Shown: positions 36,403 to 47,970 of the stretch, in pieces
Position numbering within the stretch: the first letter of the stretch is position 1
How the letters are laid out: every line of letters starts with the position of its first letter
Origin: Spirochaetota bacterium
Lineage (GTDB): Bacteria; Spirochaetota; Spirochaetia; Treponematales; UBA12059
Assembly (NCBI GenBank): GCA_018816345.1
Contig: JAHIWG010000141.1
Coordinates: forward strand, 1 to 64,000
DNA: 64,000 bases
Reading direction: 5' to 3'
Translations under genes and position numbers: made by a program
Notes under the pieces: generated by a model
What the model saw: only the letters and a program-made list of their open reading frames with translations
The model's database searches: none
What the model was told of the DNA's origin: nothing

Positions 36403-36882
36403 CTATAAGGTGCTCACGGCCAGAGCGATAAAGAATCCCATGAGGCTTCCGGCGACGACTTGCGGGAAGGTATGCCCGTGTATCTCCTTTACCGTCTTGA
36501 ACGGGATGTGGAAACGCTTCGATATTCTCATTCCAAGCGAGTTGAGGGCCTTGGCCTGCATCCCCGCGGCCCGCCTTACGCCCATCGCGTCCCTGATCAC
36601 TACGAGGGCGAAAAAGAACGACAACGCGAAGACGTCCGACGATAGTCCGCTCGAGAACCCGATGGAGGTCGTGATCGATATGACGAGCGCGCTATGGCTG
36701 GAGGGCATCCCGCCGGTCTTCCATAGCAGCGTGGAGAATATCTCTCGTATACCGGCCTTGCGGTTGGTCAGCAGCACGATCAGGGCCTTCGCGAATTGCG
36801 CCATGAAAAGGCTCATCGCCGCGGACAAGAATACGTCGTTACGTAAAATAGCGGCGAGAGCGAGCGCTCTGTGTTGTTCCAT
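36403..36882 (-). CDS. Divergent PAP2 family protein (DUF212/YuiD-like)
   Basis: LLWKTGGMPSSHSALVISITTSIG, FKTVKEIHGHTFPQVVAGSLMGFFIA; start set at MEQHRAL. Confidence 0.88.
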   Translation of the reverse strand: MEQHRALALAAILRNDVFLSAAMSLFMAQFAKALIVLLTNRKAGIREIFSTLLWKTGGMPSSHSALVISITTSIGFSSGLSSDVFALSFFFALVVIRDAMGVRRAAGMQAKALNSLGMRISKRFHIPFKTVKEIHGHTFPQVVAGSLMGFFIALAVSTL

Positions 36883-36974
36883 TATAGGAATTTCTGTTAT
36901 TATAGCGTTTCTTGTCAAGCCGTATTCGATCCTTCGCCGCCGCGAGCGCGAGCGTATCACGGGAGCGCGCATCG

Positions 36975-37910
36975 ATGCCGTATAGCACCAGGGAATTCAC
37001 CATAGGGCCGAACGACTCGGGCAGGAGGATAGACCGCATCCTCAGGGTCCTATTAGCCGAGACGACGCTCTCGGGAGTCTATAGGCTGCTTCGCGACGGT
37101 TCCGTGCGGGTATCGGGCAAGCGGGTAGACGGCTCGTATAGGACGAAGGCAGGGGACGTCCTAGAGATACGCGTGGACGATTCCTCTTTCTCCGGCGCGA
37201 CGGCCGTCAGAAAGAGCGGCTCGGCCGGCCTATTCAGGTCGATCATCATTCTTGAGACCGAGGACATAGCCATAGTGAATAAGCCCCGCGGCATGCTGAC
37301 TCACGGCGAGGGCGGCGTAGACGAGGCGGCGAGAGCCTATTACTCCGACAGGTCCGCGGCGGCGCTGGCTTTCTCGCCCGCCCCGCTGCATAGGCTCGAC
37401 AGGAACACCTCGGGCGCCTTGGCCGTCTCCGCTAGCCTCGCCGGGGCCGTAGCGTTCAGCGCTGCGCTGCGCGACGGACTAGTCGGGAAGACCTACCTAG
37501 CCTTGCTATCGGGCGACATGCCCCGCGAGGAAGACTGGATCGACGAGCTCGGCCGCGATACGGACGCGAGGATCAGCTACGCGGGCGTCTCGGGAAAGCG
37601 CGCCGAGGCCCGCGCGAAGCCGTTATTGCGGAGCGGCGCCTATACCCTCGCCTCCATCGCGCTCGGGACCGGGAGGACGCACCAGATACGCGCCCAGGCC
37701 GCCGCCAGGGGATACGCCCTGGCGGGGGACTCGAAGTACGGAGGCGCGCCCTTTAGCGGAGGGTATATCCTGCATTGCGCCTCGATAGAGCTGCCTCCGG
37801 GAATCGCCGGCGAGGGGCCCGTACGCGCCTCCGCGCCCCTGCCTTCCGACGCGATAAGGAGGCTCGGGCTCGTCTTCGGAGCAGGATCGGTCGAGGCGCT
37901 CCTTAGGTAG
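36975..37910 (+). CDS. RluA family pseudouridine synthase
   Basis: PLHRLDRNTSGALAVS, S4-like N-terminus, GTGRTHQIRAQAAARGYALAGDSKYGG. Confidence 0.9.
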   Translation: MPYSTREFTIGPNDSGRRIDRILRVLLAETTLSGVYRLLRDGSVRVSGKRVDGSYRTKAGDVLEIRVDDSSFSGATAVRKSGSAGLFRSIIILETEDIAIVNKPRGMLTHGEGGVDEAARAYYSDRSAAALAFSPAPLHRLDRNTSGALAVSASLAGAVAFSAALRDGLVGKTYLALLSGDMPREEDWIDELGRDTDARISYAGVSGKRAEARAKPLLRSGAYTLASIALGTGRTHQIRAQAAARGYALAGDSKYGGAPFSGGYILHCASIELPPGIAGEGPVRASAPLPSDAIRRLGLVFGAGSVEALLR

Positions 37911-38006
37911 CGTCGGACCGGGGGGTATCCCAAAGAAAAAATAAGTATCGATTCGCTTGATTAACGCTTCCAGCGGCGGTACCCTAAACCTTAAATAGGA
38001 GGGCCC

Positions 38007-38981
38007 ATGCCAGATAGAAACGTTACGCCGATGCGCGGTCCGGTCAAGGTCGGTACTATAGTACTGATAGTGATCGCGGTCGCCGTCATCGCGCTATTCT
38101 CTACGAGCTTCTTCGTCGTAGACCAGACTGAGCAAGCGGTCATACTGACGCTCGGCCAGTTTACCAGGATCGCCGAGCCAGGGCTGCACTTCAAGTGGCC
38201 GCTAGGGATTCAGACGAACTATAACGTCAAGACCAAGGCGGTTCAGACCGAGCAGTTCGGCTTCCGTACCGCCCAGGCCGGGATCCAGACCCGCTATGAG
38301 CAGCGTACCTATCCCGAGGAATCGACGATGCTCACCGGGGACCTGAATATCATAGACGTCGAATGGATCATCCAATACCGAATCACCGACGCCAAGGCAT
38401 GGCTCTTCAACGTCGAGGATAGGATCAAGACCATCCGCGACATAAGCCAGTCCGTCATTAACATGCTCGTCGGCGACATGACCATCCTCGACGTCATGGG
38501 AGCGCAGCGCGTAGCCATAGAGCAAGCGGGCATAGAGCTGATGAACAGCACGCTCAAGGGATACGGCCTGGGCATAGAGATAATCGCGGTGAAGCTCCAG
38601 AACATCGTCCCGCCCACCGGCGTCCAGGCGGCCTTCGAGGACGTGAACAAGGCTATCCAGGATATGAACAGGCTGATAAGCGAGGGCAAGGAAGCCTATA
38701 ACAAGGAGATCCCGAAGGCGACGGGAGAGGCCGACCGGATAGTGCAGGTCGCGCAGGGCTACGCGGCCGAGCGCGTGAACAAGGCGAACGGAGACGTCGC
38801 CAGGTTCAAGGCGGTCTACGAGGAATATAGGAAGGCTCCGGAAGTCACCCGGGACCGGCTATATTACGAGATGATAGAGTCGGTATTCGCCGACGAAAAG
38901 GGAGTGGAGTTGATCGACAGCTCGCTAGGCAACTTCTTGCCGATCAAGAGCATCGGCGCGCCCGCGGGAGGCACGCGATGA
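38007..38981 (+). CDS. hflK: FtsH protease activity modulator HflK
   Basis: VDQTEQAVILTLGQF, EPGLHFKWPLGIQT, SPFH-domain pattern, followed by hflC. Confidence 0.9.
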   Translation: MPDRNVTPMRGPVKVGTIVLIVIAVAVIALFSTSFFVVDQTEQAVILTLGQFTRIAEPGLHFKWPLGIQTNYNVKTKAVQTEQFGFRTAQAGIQTRYEQRTYPEESTMLTGDLNIIDVEWIIQYRITDAKAWLFNVEDRIKTIRDISQSVINMLVGDMTILDVMGAQRVAIEQAGIELMNSTLKGYGLGIEIIAVKLQNIVPPTGVQAAFEDVNKAIQDMNRLISEGKEAYNKEIPKATGEADRIVQVAQGYAAERVNKANGDVARFKAVYEEYRKAPEVTRDRLYYEMIESVFADEKGVELIDSSLGNFLPIKSIGAPAGGTR

Positions 38982-39958
38982 AAAAGCTAATAACCGCAGG
39001 CGTCATCGTCGTGGTGCTCCTCGGGCTGCTCGTCCTGATGGGCCCCTTCTACATCGTCCAGGAGGGCTACCAGACCCTCGTCGTACGCTTCGGCCAGATC
39101 ATGCGGGTCGATACCGACGCCGGCCTCAAGCTGAAGACGCCGTTCATCGACAATATCGTGACCTATCCTAAGAAGGTCATGTCATGGGACGGCGAGGCCC
39201 AGCGCATCCCGACCAAGGAGAACCAGTTCATATGGGTCGACGCGACCGCGCGCTGGAAGATATCCGACCCGATCAAGTTCTACGAGTCCATCTCGACGAT
39301 GGAGGGCGCCTTCGGAAAGCTCGACGACGTAATCGACAGCGCGGTGAGGACGGTCGTCTCGTCCAACTTCCTTCGCGAGGCGGTGCGTAATTCCAACAAT
39401 ATAATGAAGTCCACCTCGAAGGAGACCTTCGAGACGGGCGACTCGGAAGGCTCCGATTACCTTAGGCAGCTGACGCAGACCGACGCTTCCTACGACGTCA
39501 TAGAGAAGGGCCGCAGGAGCATCTCGCAGGACATGCTCGACATGGCCCGCCAGCTTACCCCCGAGTACGGCATCGAGATCCTCGACGTCGTTCCCAGGCA
39601 GATACGGTATAGCGACGAGCTTACCGAGAGCATCTACAACCGCATGATCAAGGAACGCAACCAGATCGCCCAGGCCTTCCGATCGTTCGGAGAGGGCAAG
39701 AAGGCGGAGTGGCTCGGCAAGCTGGAGAACGAGCAGCGCTCCGTCCTGTCAAAGGCCTACGAGCAGGCCGAGACCGTCAAGGGCGCGGCCGACGCCACGG
39801 CTACCAAGACCTACGCTGAGGCCTACGGCCGCGACCGCTCGTTCTTCGATTTCTGGCGGGCGATAGAATCGTACCGCACGACCATGCCTAATTTCACTAA
39901 GACCCTGTCCACGAAGATGGACTACTTCGACTACCTCTATAGTCCGAAGGGTAGATAG
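38978..39958 (+). CDS. hflC: Protease modulator HflC
   Basis: IVQEGYQTLVVRFGQI, GLKLKTPFIDNIVTYPKKVMSWDGEAQRIPTKENQFIWVDATARWKI. Confidence 0.9.
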   Translation: MKKLITAGVIVVVLLGLLVLMGPFYIVQEGYQTLVVRFGQIMRVDTDAGLKLKTPFIDNIVTYPKKVMSWDGEAQRIPTKENQFIWVDATARWKISDPIKFYESISTMEGAFGKLDDVIDSAVRTVVSSNFLREAVRNSNNIMKSTSKETFETGDSEGSDYLRQLTQTDASYDVIEKGRRSISQDMLDMARQLTPEYGIEILDVVPRQIRYSDELTESIYNRMIKERNQIAQAFRSFGEGKKAEWLGKLENEQRSVLSKAYEQAETVKGAADATATKTYAEAYGRDRSFFDFWRAIESYRTTMPNFTKTLSTKMDYFDYLYSPKGR

Positions 39959-39993
39959 CCCAAGGGCGGATGAAGTAGTAGCGCGGATACCGA

Positions 39994-40028
39994 GGCCGCC
40001 CATGCCGAGCATGGGCGGCCGTTTTATT
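39994..40028 (+). terminator. Rho-independent terminator of hflKC
   Basis: ggccgcccatg-ccgag-catgggcggcc followed by gttttatt. Confidence 0.8.
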
Positions 40029-40272
40029 CGCCCTCAAGGACCCATAGCCGTCGGGTACCCCAAAGGATAGTACCAGCCGGGCCTATGCGATCGTATTTGC
40101 CCGTTTTCATAGGATCGTCTGCAGGCATCGGTAGTTAAGCGGCTAGCCAGCAATGACTAAGGCCGAAAGATCGGTTCGATCCCGTCTCCCGGCCTCCAAG
40201 CGTCTGTCTTTTTCCTAATCCGCTTTTCCTTAGCCCTTCTCCCCTATCCTCTTCGTGACTCCTCTTCAGAGC

Positions 40273-41454
40273 CTACCCGAGGAACGACAGCATGACGCCG
40301 GCGGCCACGGCGCTCCCTATGACGCCGGCGACGTTGGGCCCCATCGCGTGCATGAGGAGGTAGTTGTCGGGATTCTCCTTCTGCCCGACGACCTGCGACA
40401 CTCGCGCGGCCATCGGGACGGCCGATACGCCGGCGGACCCGATGAGCGGGTTGACCTTGCCCTTGGTGAGGTAGCACATCAGCTTGCCGAAGAGCACGCC
40501 GGACGCCGTCCCGCACGAGAACGCGAAGAGGCCGAGGGCGATGATCAGCAGGGTCTGCGGCTGCAGGAACCTCGCGGCGTTGGCCGTGGCTCCCACCGAC
40601 ACCCCGAGGAATATCGTGAGGATGTTCATGAGCGCGTTCTGGGCCGTATCCGATAGCCTGGCCGTGAGGCCCGATTCCCTGAAGAGGTTGCCGAGCATGA
40701 GCGAGCCGAGCAGCGGGACGGCCGACGGCAGGATGAGGCCTATGAAGATGGTGACCGCTATCGGGAAGACTATCTTCTCGATCTTGGTCACCTCGCGGAG
40801 CTGATCCATCTTTATCTGGCGCTCCTTCTTCGTGGTAAGGGCTATCATGATCGGCGGCTGTATCATCGGCACGAGGGCCATGTACGAGTAGGCCGCGATG
40901 GCTATGGGGCCCAGCAGCTCGGGCTTCAGCTTGCTCGTCAGGTAGATGGCCGTGGGGCCGTCCGCCCCGCCTATGATGCCGATGCTCGCCGCCGCCTTCA
41001 GGTCGAAGCCGAGGGAGGGGAACAGCTTGCCGAGGTAGAACGCCATTACGAACGGGATGAAGATGCCTATCTGCGCCGCCGCCCCGAGGAACAGGCTCTT
41101 CGGATTGGCGATCAGCGGCCCGAAGTCGGTCATGGCCCCGACGCCTAGGAATATGAGCGGCGGATATATGCCCATCTTCACGCCGTAGTACAGGTAGTAG
41201 ATGAGCCCGCCGGGCTGGCTGCCCTCCGCCGGAGTGAATACGCCGCCGTAGGGGAGATTCGACAGCAGCATGCCGAACGCGATGGGTACGAGGAGGAGGG
41301 GTTCGAACTTCCTCCCAATCCCCATGTACAGGAGCACGCAGGATATCACGATCATGATCAGTTCCCCGGGTATGAAGCCGAGCACCATCATGGAACTATT
41401 CGCGAATCCGGCGTATCCGGTCGACTGGAGGAAATCCAGGATATTCTGCCACAT
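40273..41454 (-). CDS. Sodium ion-translocating decarboxylase beta subunit (OadB/GcdB/MmdB)
   Basis: [68 protein letters not shown]. Confidence 0.93.
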   Translation of the reverse strand: MWQNILDFLQSTGYAGFANSSMMVLGFIPGELIMIVISCVLLYMGIGRKFEPLLLVPIAFGMLLSNLPYGGVFTPAEGSQPGGLIYYLYYGVKMGIYPPLIFLGVGAMTDFGPLIANPKSLFLGAAAQIGIFIPFVMAFYLGKLFPSLGFDLKAAASIGIIGGADGPTAIYLTSKLKPELLGPIAIAAYSYMALVPMIQPPIMIALTTKKERQIKMDQLREVTKIEKIVFPIAVTIFIGLILPSAVPLLGSLMLGNLFRESGLTARLSDTAQNALMNILTIFLGVSVGATANAARFLQPQTLLIIALGLFAFSCGTASGVLFGKLMCYLTKGKVNPLIGSAGVSAVPMAARVSQVVGQKENPDNYLLMHAMGPNVAGVIGSAVAAGVMLSFLG

Positions 41455-41476
41455 ACGCTATTCCAGTCCCCCCGCC

Positions 41477-41860
41477 TTAGGCGAGGTCGACCATGGGGTC
41501 TCCGGTATTGACGGTCGATCCGGCCTGCACCCTGATCGCCGCGACGGTACCGTCGGCGGGGGCGCTTATCTCGTTCTCCATCTTCATGGCCTCGAGGATG
41601 AGGAGCACGTCGCCGCGCTTGACGGCCTGGCCGGCCGCTACCTTGAGCGACAGGACGGTACCGGGCATCGGCGCCTTGACCGTTCCGGCCGTGGCGGCGG
41701 TGGCCGCGGCGGGGACCGGGGCGGCGACCGGGGCGGGAGCGTGGGCGGCGGGAGCCTGGGCCGGGGCCGGGGCGCCGACCGGGGAGGCGGCGGAACCCAG
41801 CTCTTCTACCCCGACTTCGTAAGACTGACCGTTGACCGTTACCCTATATTTCTTGACCAT
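41477..41860 (-). CDS. Biotin carboxyl carrier protein (decarboxylase/transcarboxylase biotin subunit)
   Basis: Ala/Pro-rich linker then APMPGTVLSLKVAAGQAVKRGDVLLILEAMKMENEISAP. Confidence 0.92.
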   Translation of the reverse strand: MVKKYRVTVNGQSYEVGVEELGSAASPVGAPAPAQAPAAHAPAPVAAPVPAAATAATAGTVKAPMPGTVLSLKVAAGQAVKRGDVLLILEAMKMENEISAPADGTVAAIRVQAGSTVNTGDPMVDLA

Positions 41861-41891
41861 CGTAATCTCCTTGGTATAGTGCTGTCGCGGC

Positions 41892-42200
41892 TTACGCGCG
41901 ATCCGCGTGACCCCACGCGGGTGTGTTGAATCCAGAGCGCTCTATCGAGGCTATCCTGAGCGACGAGGCCGGGACGCCCGAGGCCGCCGAGATGGCCGCC
42001 GCGATAGCGGCCACGACGGCGCCGTCCAGGCCCGCGGGCGCGGGCGCCGCCGCGGGCGCGGGCGCCGCGGGGACGACCTGAGGCTTCTTTACGAAGACGA
42101 ACTTGAAGAACGCTATCATCACTACCAGCGCGAAGAGGCACGTGAAGACCGTGCTTACGCCGATTACGACGATAGTCCACATCTGACTCGCGGTTTCCAT
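41892..42200 (-). CDS. OadG family (gamma) subunit
   Basis: Single N-terminal TM (VVIGVSTVFTCLFALVVMIAFF) plus Ala/Pro linker, located between BCCP and carboxyltransferase. Confidence 0.8.
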   Translation of the reverse strand: METASQMWTIVVIGVSTVFTCLFALVVMIAFFKFVFVKKPQVVPAAPAPAAAPAPAGLDGAVVAAIAAAISAASGVPASSLRIASIERSGFNTPAWGHADRA

Positions 42201-42208
42201 GCTTCTTC

Positions 42209-43753
42209 CTATACCGGCGTATTGCCGTGCTTCTTCGCCGGCCTGCTCTCCCGCTTGCCGAGGAGCATGGTCAGCGCCGAGGCGAGGCGCGCGCGGCTAT
42301 GGGCCGGGTCGATGACGTCGTCGACGTATCCCCTGGCCGCGGCCTTGTAGGGATTCGCGAAGCTGTCCTTGTACTCCTGGATCTTGTCCTTGCGCGCCTG
42401 GGCGGGATCGGCGGCCTCGTCGATCTCCTTCTTGAAGATGATGTTGGCGGCTCCGTCCGGGCCCATTACCGCTATCTCGGCGCTGGGCCACGCGAGGACC
42501 TGGTCGGCCCCGAGGTGCTTCGAGCACATCGCTATGTACGCGCCGCCGTAGTCCTTGCGGACGATGACGGTTAGCTTGGGCACCGTGGCCTCGGAGTACG
42601 CGTACAGGAGCTTGGCCCCGTGGCGTATGACGCCGCCGTGCTCCTGGCCCACGCCGGGCAGGTAGCCGGCGGTGTCCGCGAGCGTGACGAGCGGGATGTT
42701 GAACGAGTCGCAGAAGCGGATGAAGCGGCTCGCCTTGTCCGACGCGTTGATGTCGAGCACGCCGGCCATCACCTTGGGCTGGTTGGCGATCACGCCGACG
42801 GAGCGGCCTCCCAGGCGAGCGAAGCAGGTGACGATGTTCTTGGCGTACAGGGGCTGTATCTCGAAGTAATCGCCGTCGTCGAAGATCTTGGCGATCACGT
42901 CGCGGATATCGTAGGGCTTGTTAGGCGAATCGGGGATGATTCCGGCGAGGTCGGGGCAGGCCCTGGCTACGTCGTCCGAGGTCGGCGCGAGGGGCGCGTC
43001 CTCGATGTTGTTGGAGGGCAGGTACGACAGGAGCCGCTTGACTCCCTCTATCGTGGCCCGCTCGTCGGCGTACATGAGGCTGGCGCAGCCGGATATCTCG
43101 CTGTGCACCTGGGCCCCGCCCAGCGCCTCGGCCGTGACGTCCTCGCCGGTCACCGCCTTGATGACCTGGGGGCCGGTGATGAACATGTTCGACGTCTTAT
43201 CCACCATCACGGTGAAGTCGGTCAGGGCCGGGGAGTAGACGGCGCCGCCGGCGCACGGCCCCATGATGACCGATATCTGCGGAATGACGCCGGAAGCGAG
43301 GGTGTTCCGATAGAAGATGTTGCCGTACCCGTAGAGCGCGTCGACGCCCTCCTGGATGCGCGCCCCGCCCGAGTCGTTGATGCCGATGCACGGGCAGCCG
43401 ACCTTCATCGCCATGTCCATGGCCTTGCATATCTTTGCCGCGTGCATCTCTCCCAGGGATCCGCCTATGACGGTGAAATCCTGGGCGAACAGGTAGACGA
43501 GACGGCCGGAAACGGTGCCGTAGCCGATGACGACGCCTTCCCCGGGAGCCTCGACGGCGTCCATGCCGAGCTCGGTGGCCCGGTGCTCGACGAACGCGTC
43601 GATCTCGGTGAAGGTACCCTCGTCGAGGAACGCCTCTATCCGCTCGCGGGCCGTCATCTTGCCCTTGTCGTGCTGGGCCGCGACCCTCTTCGGTCCTCCG
43701 CCCGCGGTTATGCGACCTCGGCGATCCGCCAGGTCCTTAAGCTTAGCTTCCAT
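42209..43753 (-). CDS. mmdA: Acyl-CoA carboxyltransferase (methylmalonyl-CoA decarboxylase alpha / transcarboxylase 12S-like)
   Basis: KMTARERIEAFLDEGTFTEIDAFVEHR, GINDSGGARIQEGVDAL, MGPCAGGAVYSPALTDF, MGPDGAANIIF. Confidence 0.92.
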   Translation of the reverse strand: MEAKLKDLADRRGRITAGGGPKRVAAQHDKGKMTARERIEAFLDEGTFTEIDAFVEHRATELGMDAVEAPGEGVVIGYGTVSGRLVYLFAQDFTVIGGSLGEMHAAKICKAMDMAMKVGCPCIGINDSGGARIQEGVDALYGYGNIFYRNTLASGVIPQISVIMGPCAGGAVYSPALTDFTVMVDKTSNMFITGPQVIKAVTGEDVTAEALGGAQVHSEISGCASLMYADERATIEGVKRLLSYLPSNNIEDAPLAPTSDDVARACPDLAGIIPDSPNKPYDIRDVIAKIFDDGDYFEIQPLYAKNIVTCFARLGGRSVGVIANQPKVMAGVLDINASDKASRFIRFCDSFNIPLVTLADTAGYLPGVGQEHGGVIRHGAKLLYAYSEATVPKLTVIVRKDYGGAYIAMCSKHLGADQVLAWPSAEIAVMGPDGAANIIFKKEIDEAADPAQARKDKIQEYKDSFANPYKAAARGYVDDVIDPAHSRARLASALTMLLGKRESRPAKKHGNTPV

Positions 43754-43789
43754 ACGATTCGCTCCATCCTTGAGATAGCTCTAGATATA

Positions 43790-44191
43790 TCAGTCTTTCT
43801 GGCATAGTTCTATGAGCACCCCGCCCGTCGCCTTGGGGTGCAGGAAGGCTATCCTGGCGCCGCCGGCGCCGTAGCGAGGCTTCTCGTCGATAAGCCTGAC
43901 GCCCTTGGCCTTGAGCTCGGCGAGCGCGGCCTCGATGTCCTCCACCTTGAACGCGATATGCTGGATGCCCTGGCCCTTCGCCTCGATGAACTTGCCTATG
44001 GGGCCGTCCGGCGCGGTCGTCTGCAGGAGCTCAATCTCGGTATCCCCGACCGGCAGGAACGCGGTCTTCACCTTCTGCTCCTCCACGGTCTCGGTGCCGT
44101 GCAGCTCCAGGCCGAGCATGTCGGTATAGACCTTGAGGGACTCCGCTAGGTCGGATACGGCGATGCCGATATGATCGAGTTTAACTACCAT
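43790..44191 (-). CDS. mce: Methylmalonyl-CoA epimerase
   Basis: KLDHIGIAVSDLAESLKVY, GKGIQHIAFKVEDIEAAL-type sequence, GGVLIELCQ. Confidence 0.92.
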   Translation of the reverse strand: MVVKLDHIGIAVSDLAESLKVYTDMLGLELHGTETVEEQKVKTAFLPVGDTEIELLQTTAPDGPIGKFIEAKGQGIQHIAFKVEDIEAALAELKAKGVRLIDEKPRYGAGGARIAFLHPKATGGVLIELCQKD

Positions 44192-44225
44192 GTAGCCTCC
44201 TATCCAGGTGTTTGTCCCGCGGCCG

Positions 44226-45332
44226 CTACGACCGGGTTAGGGCCCGCTCGAGCGTCTCGAGGGCGTCGTAATAATCTATCTTCTTATCCAATACCGCGCG
44301 GGCTAGGTCGCTCATCGACTCCTTGCGGCCGTCGTGCTCCAAGGCCGACAATACGCGCTCGGCCGCGCCCCTGCCGAGCTCCCACGCCAGGTTCTCCTCG
44401 CGCCGCGACCTCAGGAAGCCGGTCGCGACGAGGGAGGCCTCGTGCGATAGTATCTCGTCGACCAAATCGTGTATACCCTGACCGGACTCGGCGACGGTAG
44501 CCACGACGGGCGGTATCTCCAGGTTGGGATGGCCGGGTACGGCCGCGGCGAGGTGGTGGGCGGCGCCCTCGGCCGCCGAAGGCGCGCCAGGGGCTCGGTC
44601 TCCGCCCGAGGCCCTACCCCCGTCAAGGCGCGTCAGGGCGGCGCGCGCCTCGTAGAGCGGGGTGAAGCGGGTGGTCGCGCCGTTGAGCACCGCGGTCTCC
44701 AGCATCGAGCGTATCTCGCGCACGACGCGCTCGGCGCCGTCCTTGTCGGCCTTGTTGACGCAGAAGACGTCGCCTATCTCCATGACCCCGGCCTTGATAG
44801 CCTGGATGTCGTCGCCCAGCCCGGGCACCGAGACGAGCACGACGGTATCGGCGATACGCACTATGTCGACCTCGGACTGCCCTACCCCGACCGTCTCGAT
44901 GATGACGAAGTCGTACCCGGCCGCGTCGAGCACCCTCGAGGCCTCGGAAACGGCCCGCGACAGGCCGCCGAGATGGCCGCGCGTCGCGAGGCTCCTTATG
45001 AAGACGCCGTCGTCGGTCGCGTGCCTCTGCATCCGGATCCGATCGCCGAGTATGGCGCCGCCGGTGAAGGGGCTCGACGGGTCGACCGCGAGGACGGCGA
45101 CCCTCCTGCCCTGCTCGCGCAGCCTGGAGACTATCTTATCCGTGAGGGTGCTCTTGCCCGCTCCGGGCGGCCCCGTTATGCCTACGACGTGGGCGTTCCC
45201 CACGTACGCGTGCAGGGCCTTGAGCGCGGCGAGGCGCGACGGATCCTCCCGCTCGACCATGCTGATCAAGCGGGCCGTAGCGCGTATGTCCCCGGAGCGG
45301 ACTAGGTCCGACGACGCGGCCGATTCCTCCAC
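44226..45332 (-). CDS. meaB: Methylmalonyl-CoA mutase-associated GTPase MeaB
   Basis: VVGITGPPGAGKSTLTDKIV, AVDPSSPFTGGAILGDRIRMQRHATDDGVFIRSLATRGHLGGLS. Confidence 0.93.
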   Translation of the reverse strand: MEESAASSDLVRSGDIRATARLISMVEREDPSRLAALKALHAYVGNAHVVGITGPPGAGKSTLTDKIVSRLREQGRRVAVLAVDPSSPFTGGAILGDRIRMQRHATDDGVFIRSLATRGHLGGLSRAVSEASRVLDAAGYDFVIIETVGVGQSEVDIVRIADTVVLVSVPGLGDDIQAIKAGVMEIGDVFCVNKADKDGAERVVREIRSMLETAVLNGATTRFTPLYEARAALTRLDGGRASGGDRAPGAPSAAEGAAHHLAAAVPGHPNLEIPPVVATVAESGQGIHDLVDEILSHEASLVATGFLRSRREENLAWELGRGAAERVLSALEHDGRKESMSDLARAVLDKKIDYYDALETLERALTRS

Positions 45333-45335
45333 GGG

Positions 45336-45737
45336 CTAGTCCCCGCGCTTGAGGTTGTTCTTGATGAACTCGATGGTCTCCGTCGTCGGCGTGCCCGGCG
45401 TGAACACGCCGGCGATGCCCGCGGCCTTGAGGCCGGGGATGTCGTCGTCGGGAATGACGCCGCCGCCGATGACGAGGACGTCGTCGACGCCCTTCTCCCT
45501 CAGGAGGTCCATCACCCTCGGGAAGAGGTGGTTATGGGCTCCCGAGAGGATGCTCATGGCCACGACGTCGACGTCCTCCTGCACGGCGGCCGAGACTATC
45601 TGCTCGGGCGTCTGCCTGAGGCCGGTATAGATGACCTCCATGCCGGCGTCGCGGAGGGCCCTGGCTATTACCTTGGCGCCGCGGTCGTGGCCGTCGAGGC
45701 CCGGCTTGGCGACGAGTACTCGTATCTTGCGTTCCAT
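45336..45737 (-). CDS. Methylmalonyl-CoA mutase cobalamin-binding subunit
   Basis: [41 protein letters not shown]. Confidence 0.94.
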   Translation of the reverse strand: MERKIRVLVAKPGLDGHDRGAKVIARALRDAGMEVIYTGLRQTPEQIVSAAVQEDVDVVAMSILSGAHNHLFPRVMDLLREKGVDDVLVIGGGVIPDDDIPGLKAAGIAGVFTPGTPTTETIEFIKNNLKRGD

Positions 45738-45750
45738 AGACTACCTACCT

Positions 45751-47418
<1,668 letters not shown>

Positions 47419-47433
47419 TAGTGCCTCCCGGGC

Positions 47434-47970
47434 TTAGGCTTTCTTCGCCTTCGCGGCGAGCTCGAGGCCCGCGCGTAGCGCCTTGATGTTCAGCTCCTCG
47501 GTTCCCTTGGGAACGCGGTTGAGGACGGCCGCCTCGAGCGTCTCGGCCTTGACCACGCCGGATATGCCTCCGAGCACGCCGAGCGCCACGATATTAGCGA
47601 CGACCTTCCTGCCGAGGCCGACCGAGGCTGTCTCGAGTATCGGGACCGCGGTCGTGCGGGCCTTTATCTCCGGGTCCAGCTGAACGGACGAGTCGACGAT
47701 GATAAGGCCCTTGCCCTGCAGCTTGCCGTAGGTCCTGTACGAGTCGGCGGTGAGCGCCAGGAGGTAATCGGGGTCGGTGGCCTTAGGGTAGTCGATATCC
47801 TCCTCGGAGACGACGACCTCCGCCTTGCTCGAGCCGCCGCGAGCCTCCGGACCGTAGCTCTGGGTCTGCACGGCGAACTTATCCTCGAGTATCGCGGCCT
47901 CCGCGAGCACTATGCCCGCGAGGAGGAGTCCCTGCCCGCCTGAACCGCTTAGTCTGAATTCTGTGCGCAT
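47434..47970 (-). CDS. 2-oxoacid:ferredoxin oxidoreductase gamma subunit (KorC-like)
   Basis: FRLSGSGGQGLLLAGIVLAEAAI, QSYGPEARGGSSKAEVVVSEE. Confidence 0.9.
   Translation of the reverse strand: MRTEFRLSGSGGQGLLLAGIVLAEAAILEDKFAVQTQSYGPEARGGSSKAEVVVSEEDIDYPKATDPDYLLALTADSYRTYGKLQGKGLIIVDSSVQLDPEIKARTTAVPILETASVGLGRKVVANIVALGVLGGISGVVKAETLEAAVLNRVPKGTEELNIKALRAGLELAAKAKKA

Noticed and set aside
40100-40197. Calling a tRNA gene
   Set aside because: T-arm-like and CCA-like 3' end present, but anticodon stem and acceptor pairing do not form a proper cloverleaf; kept only as a low-interest finding.
42620-43807. 395-aa plus-strand ORF antisense to mmdA
   Set aside because: Shadow frame of a conserved carboxyltransferase gene.
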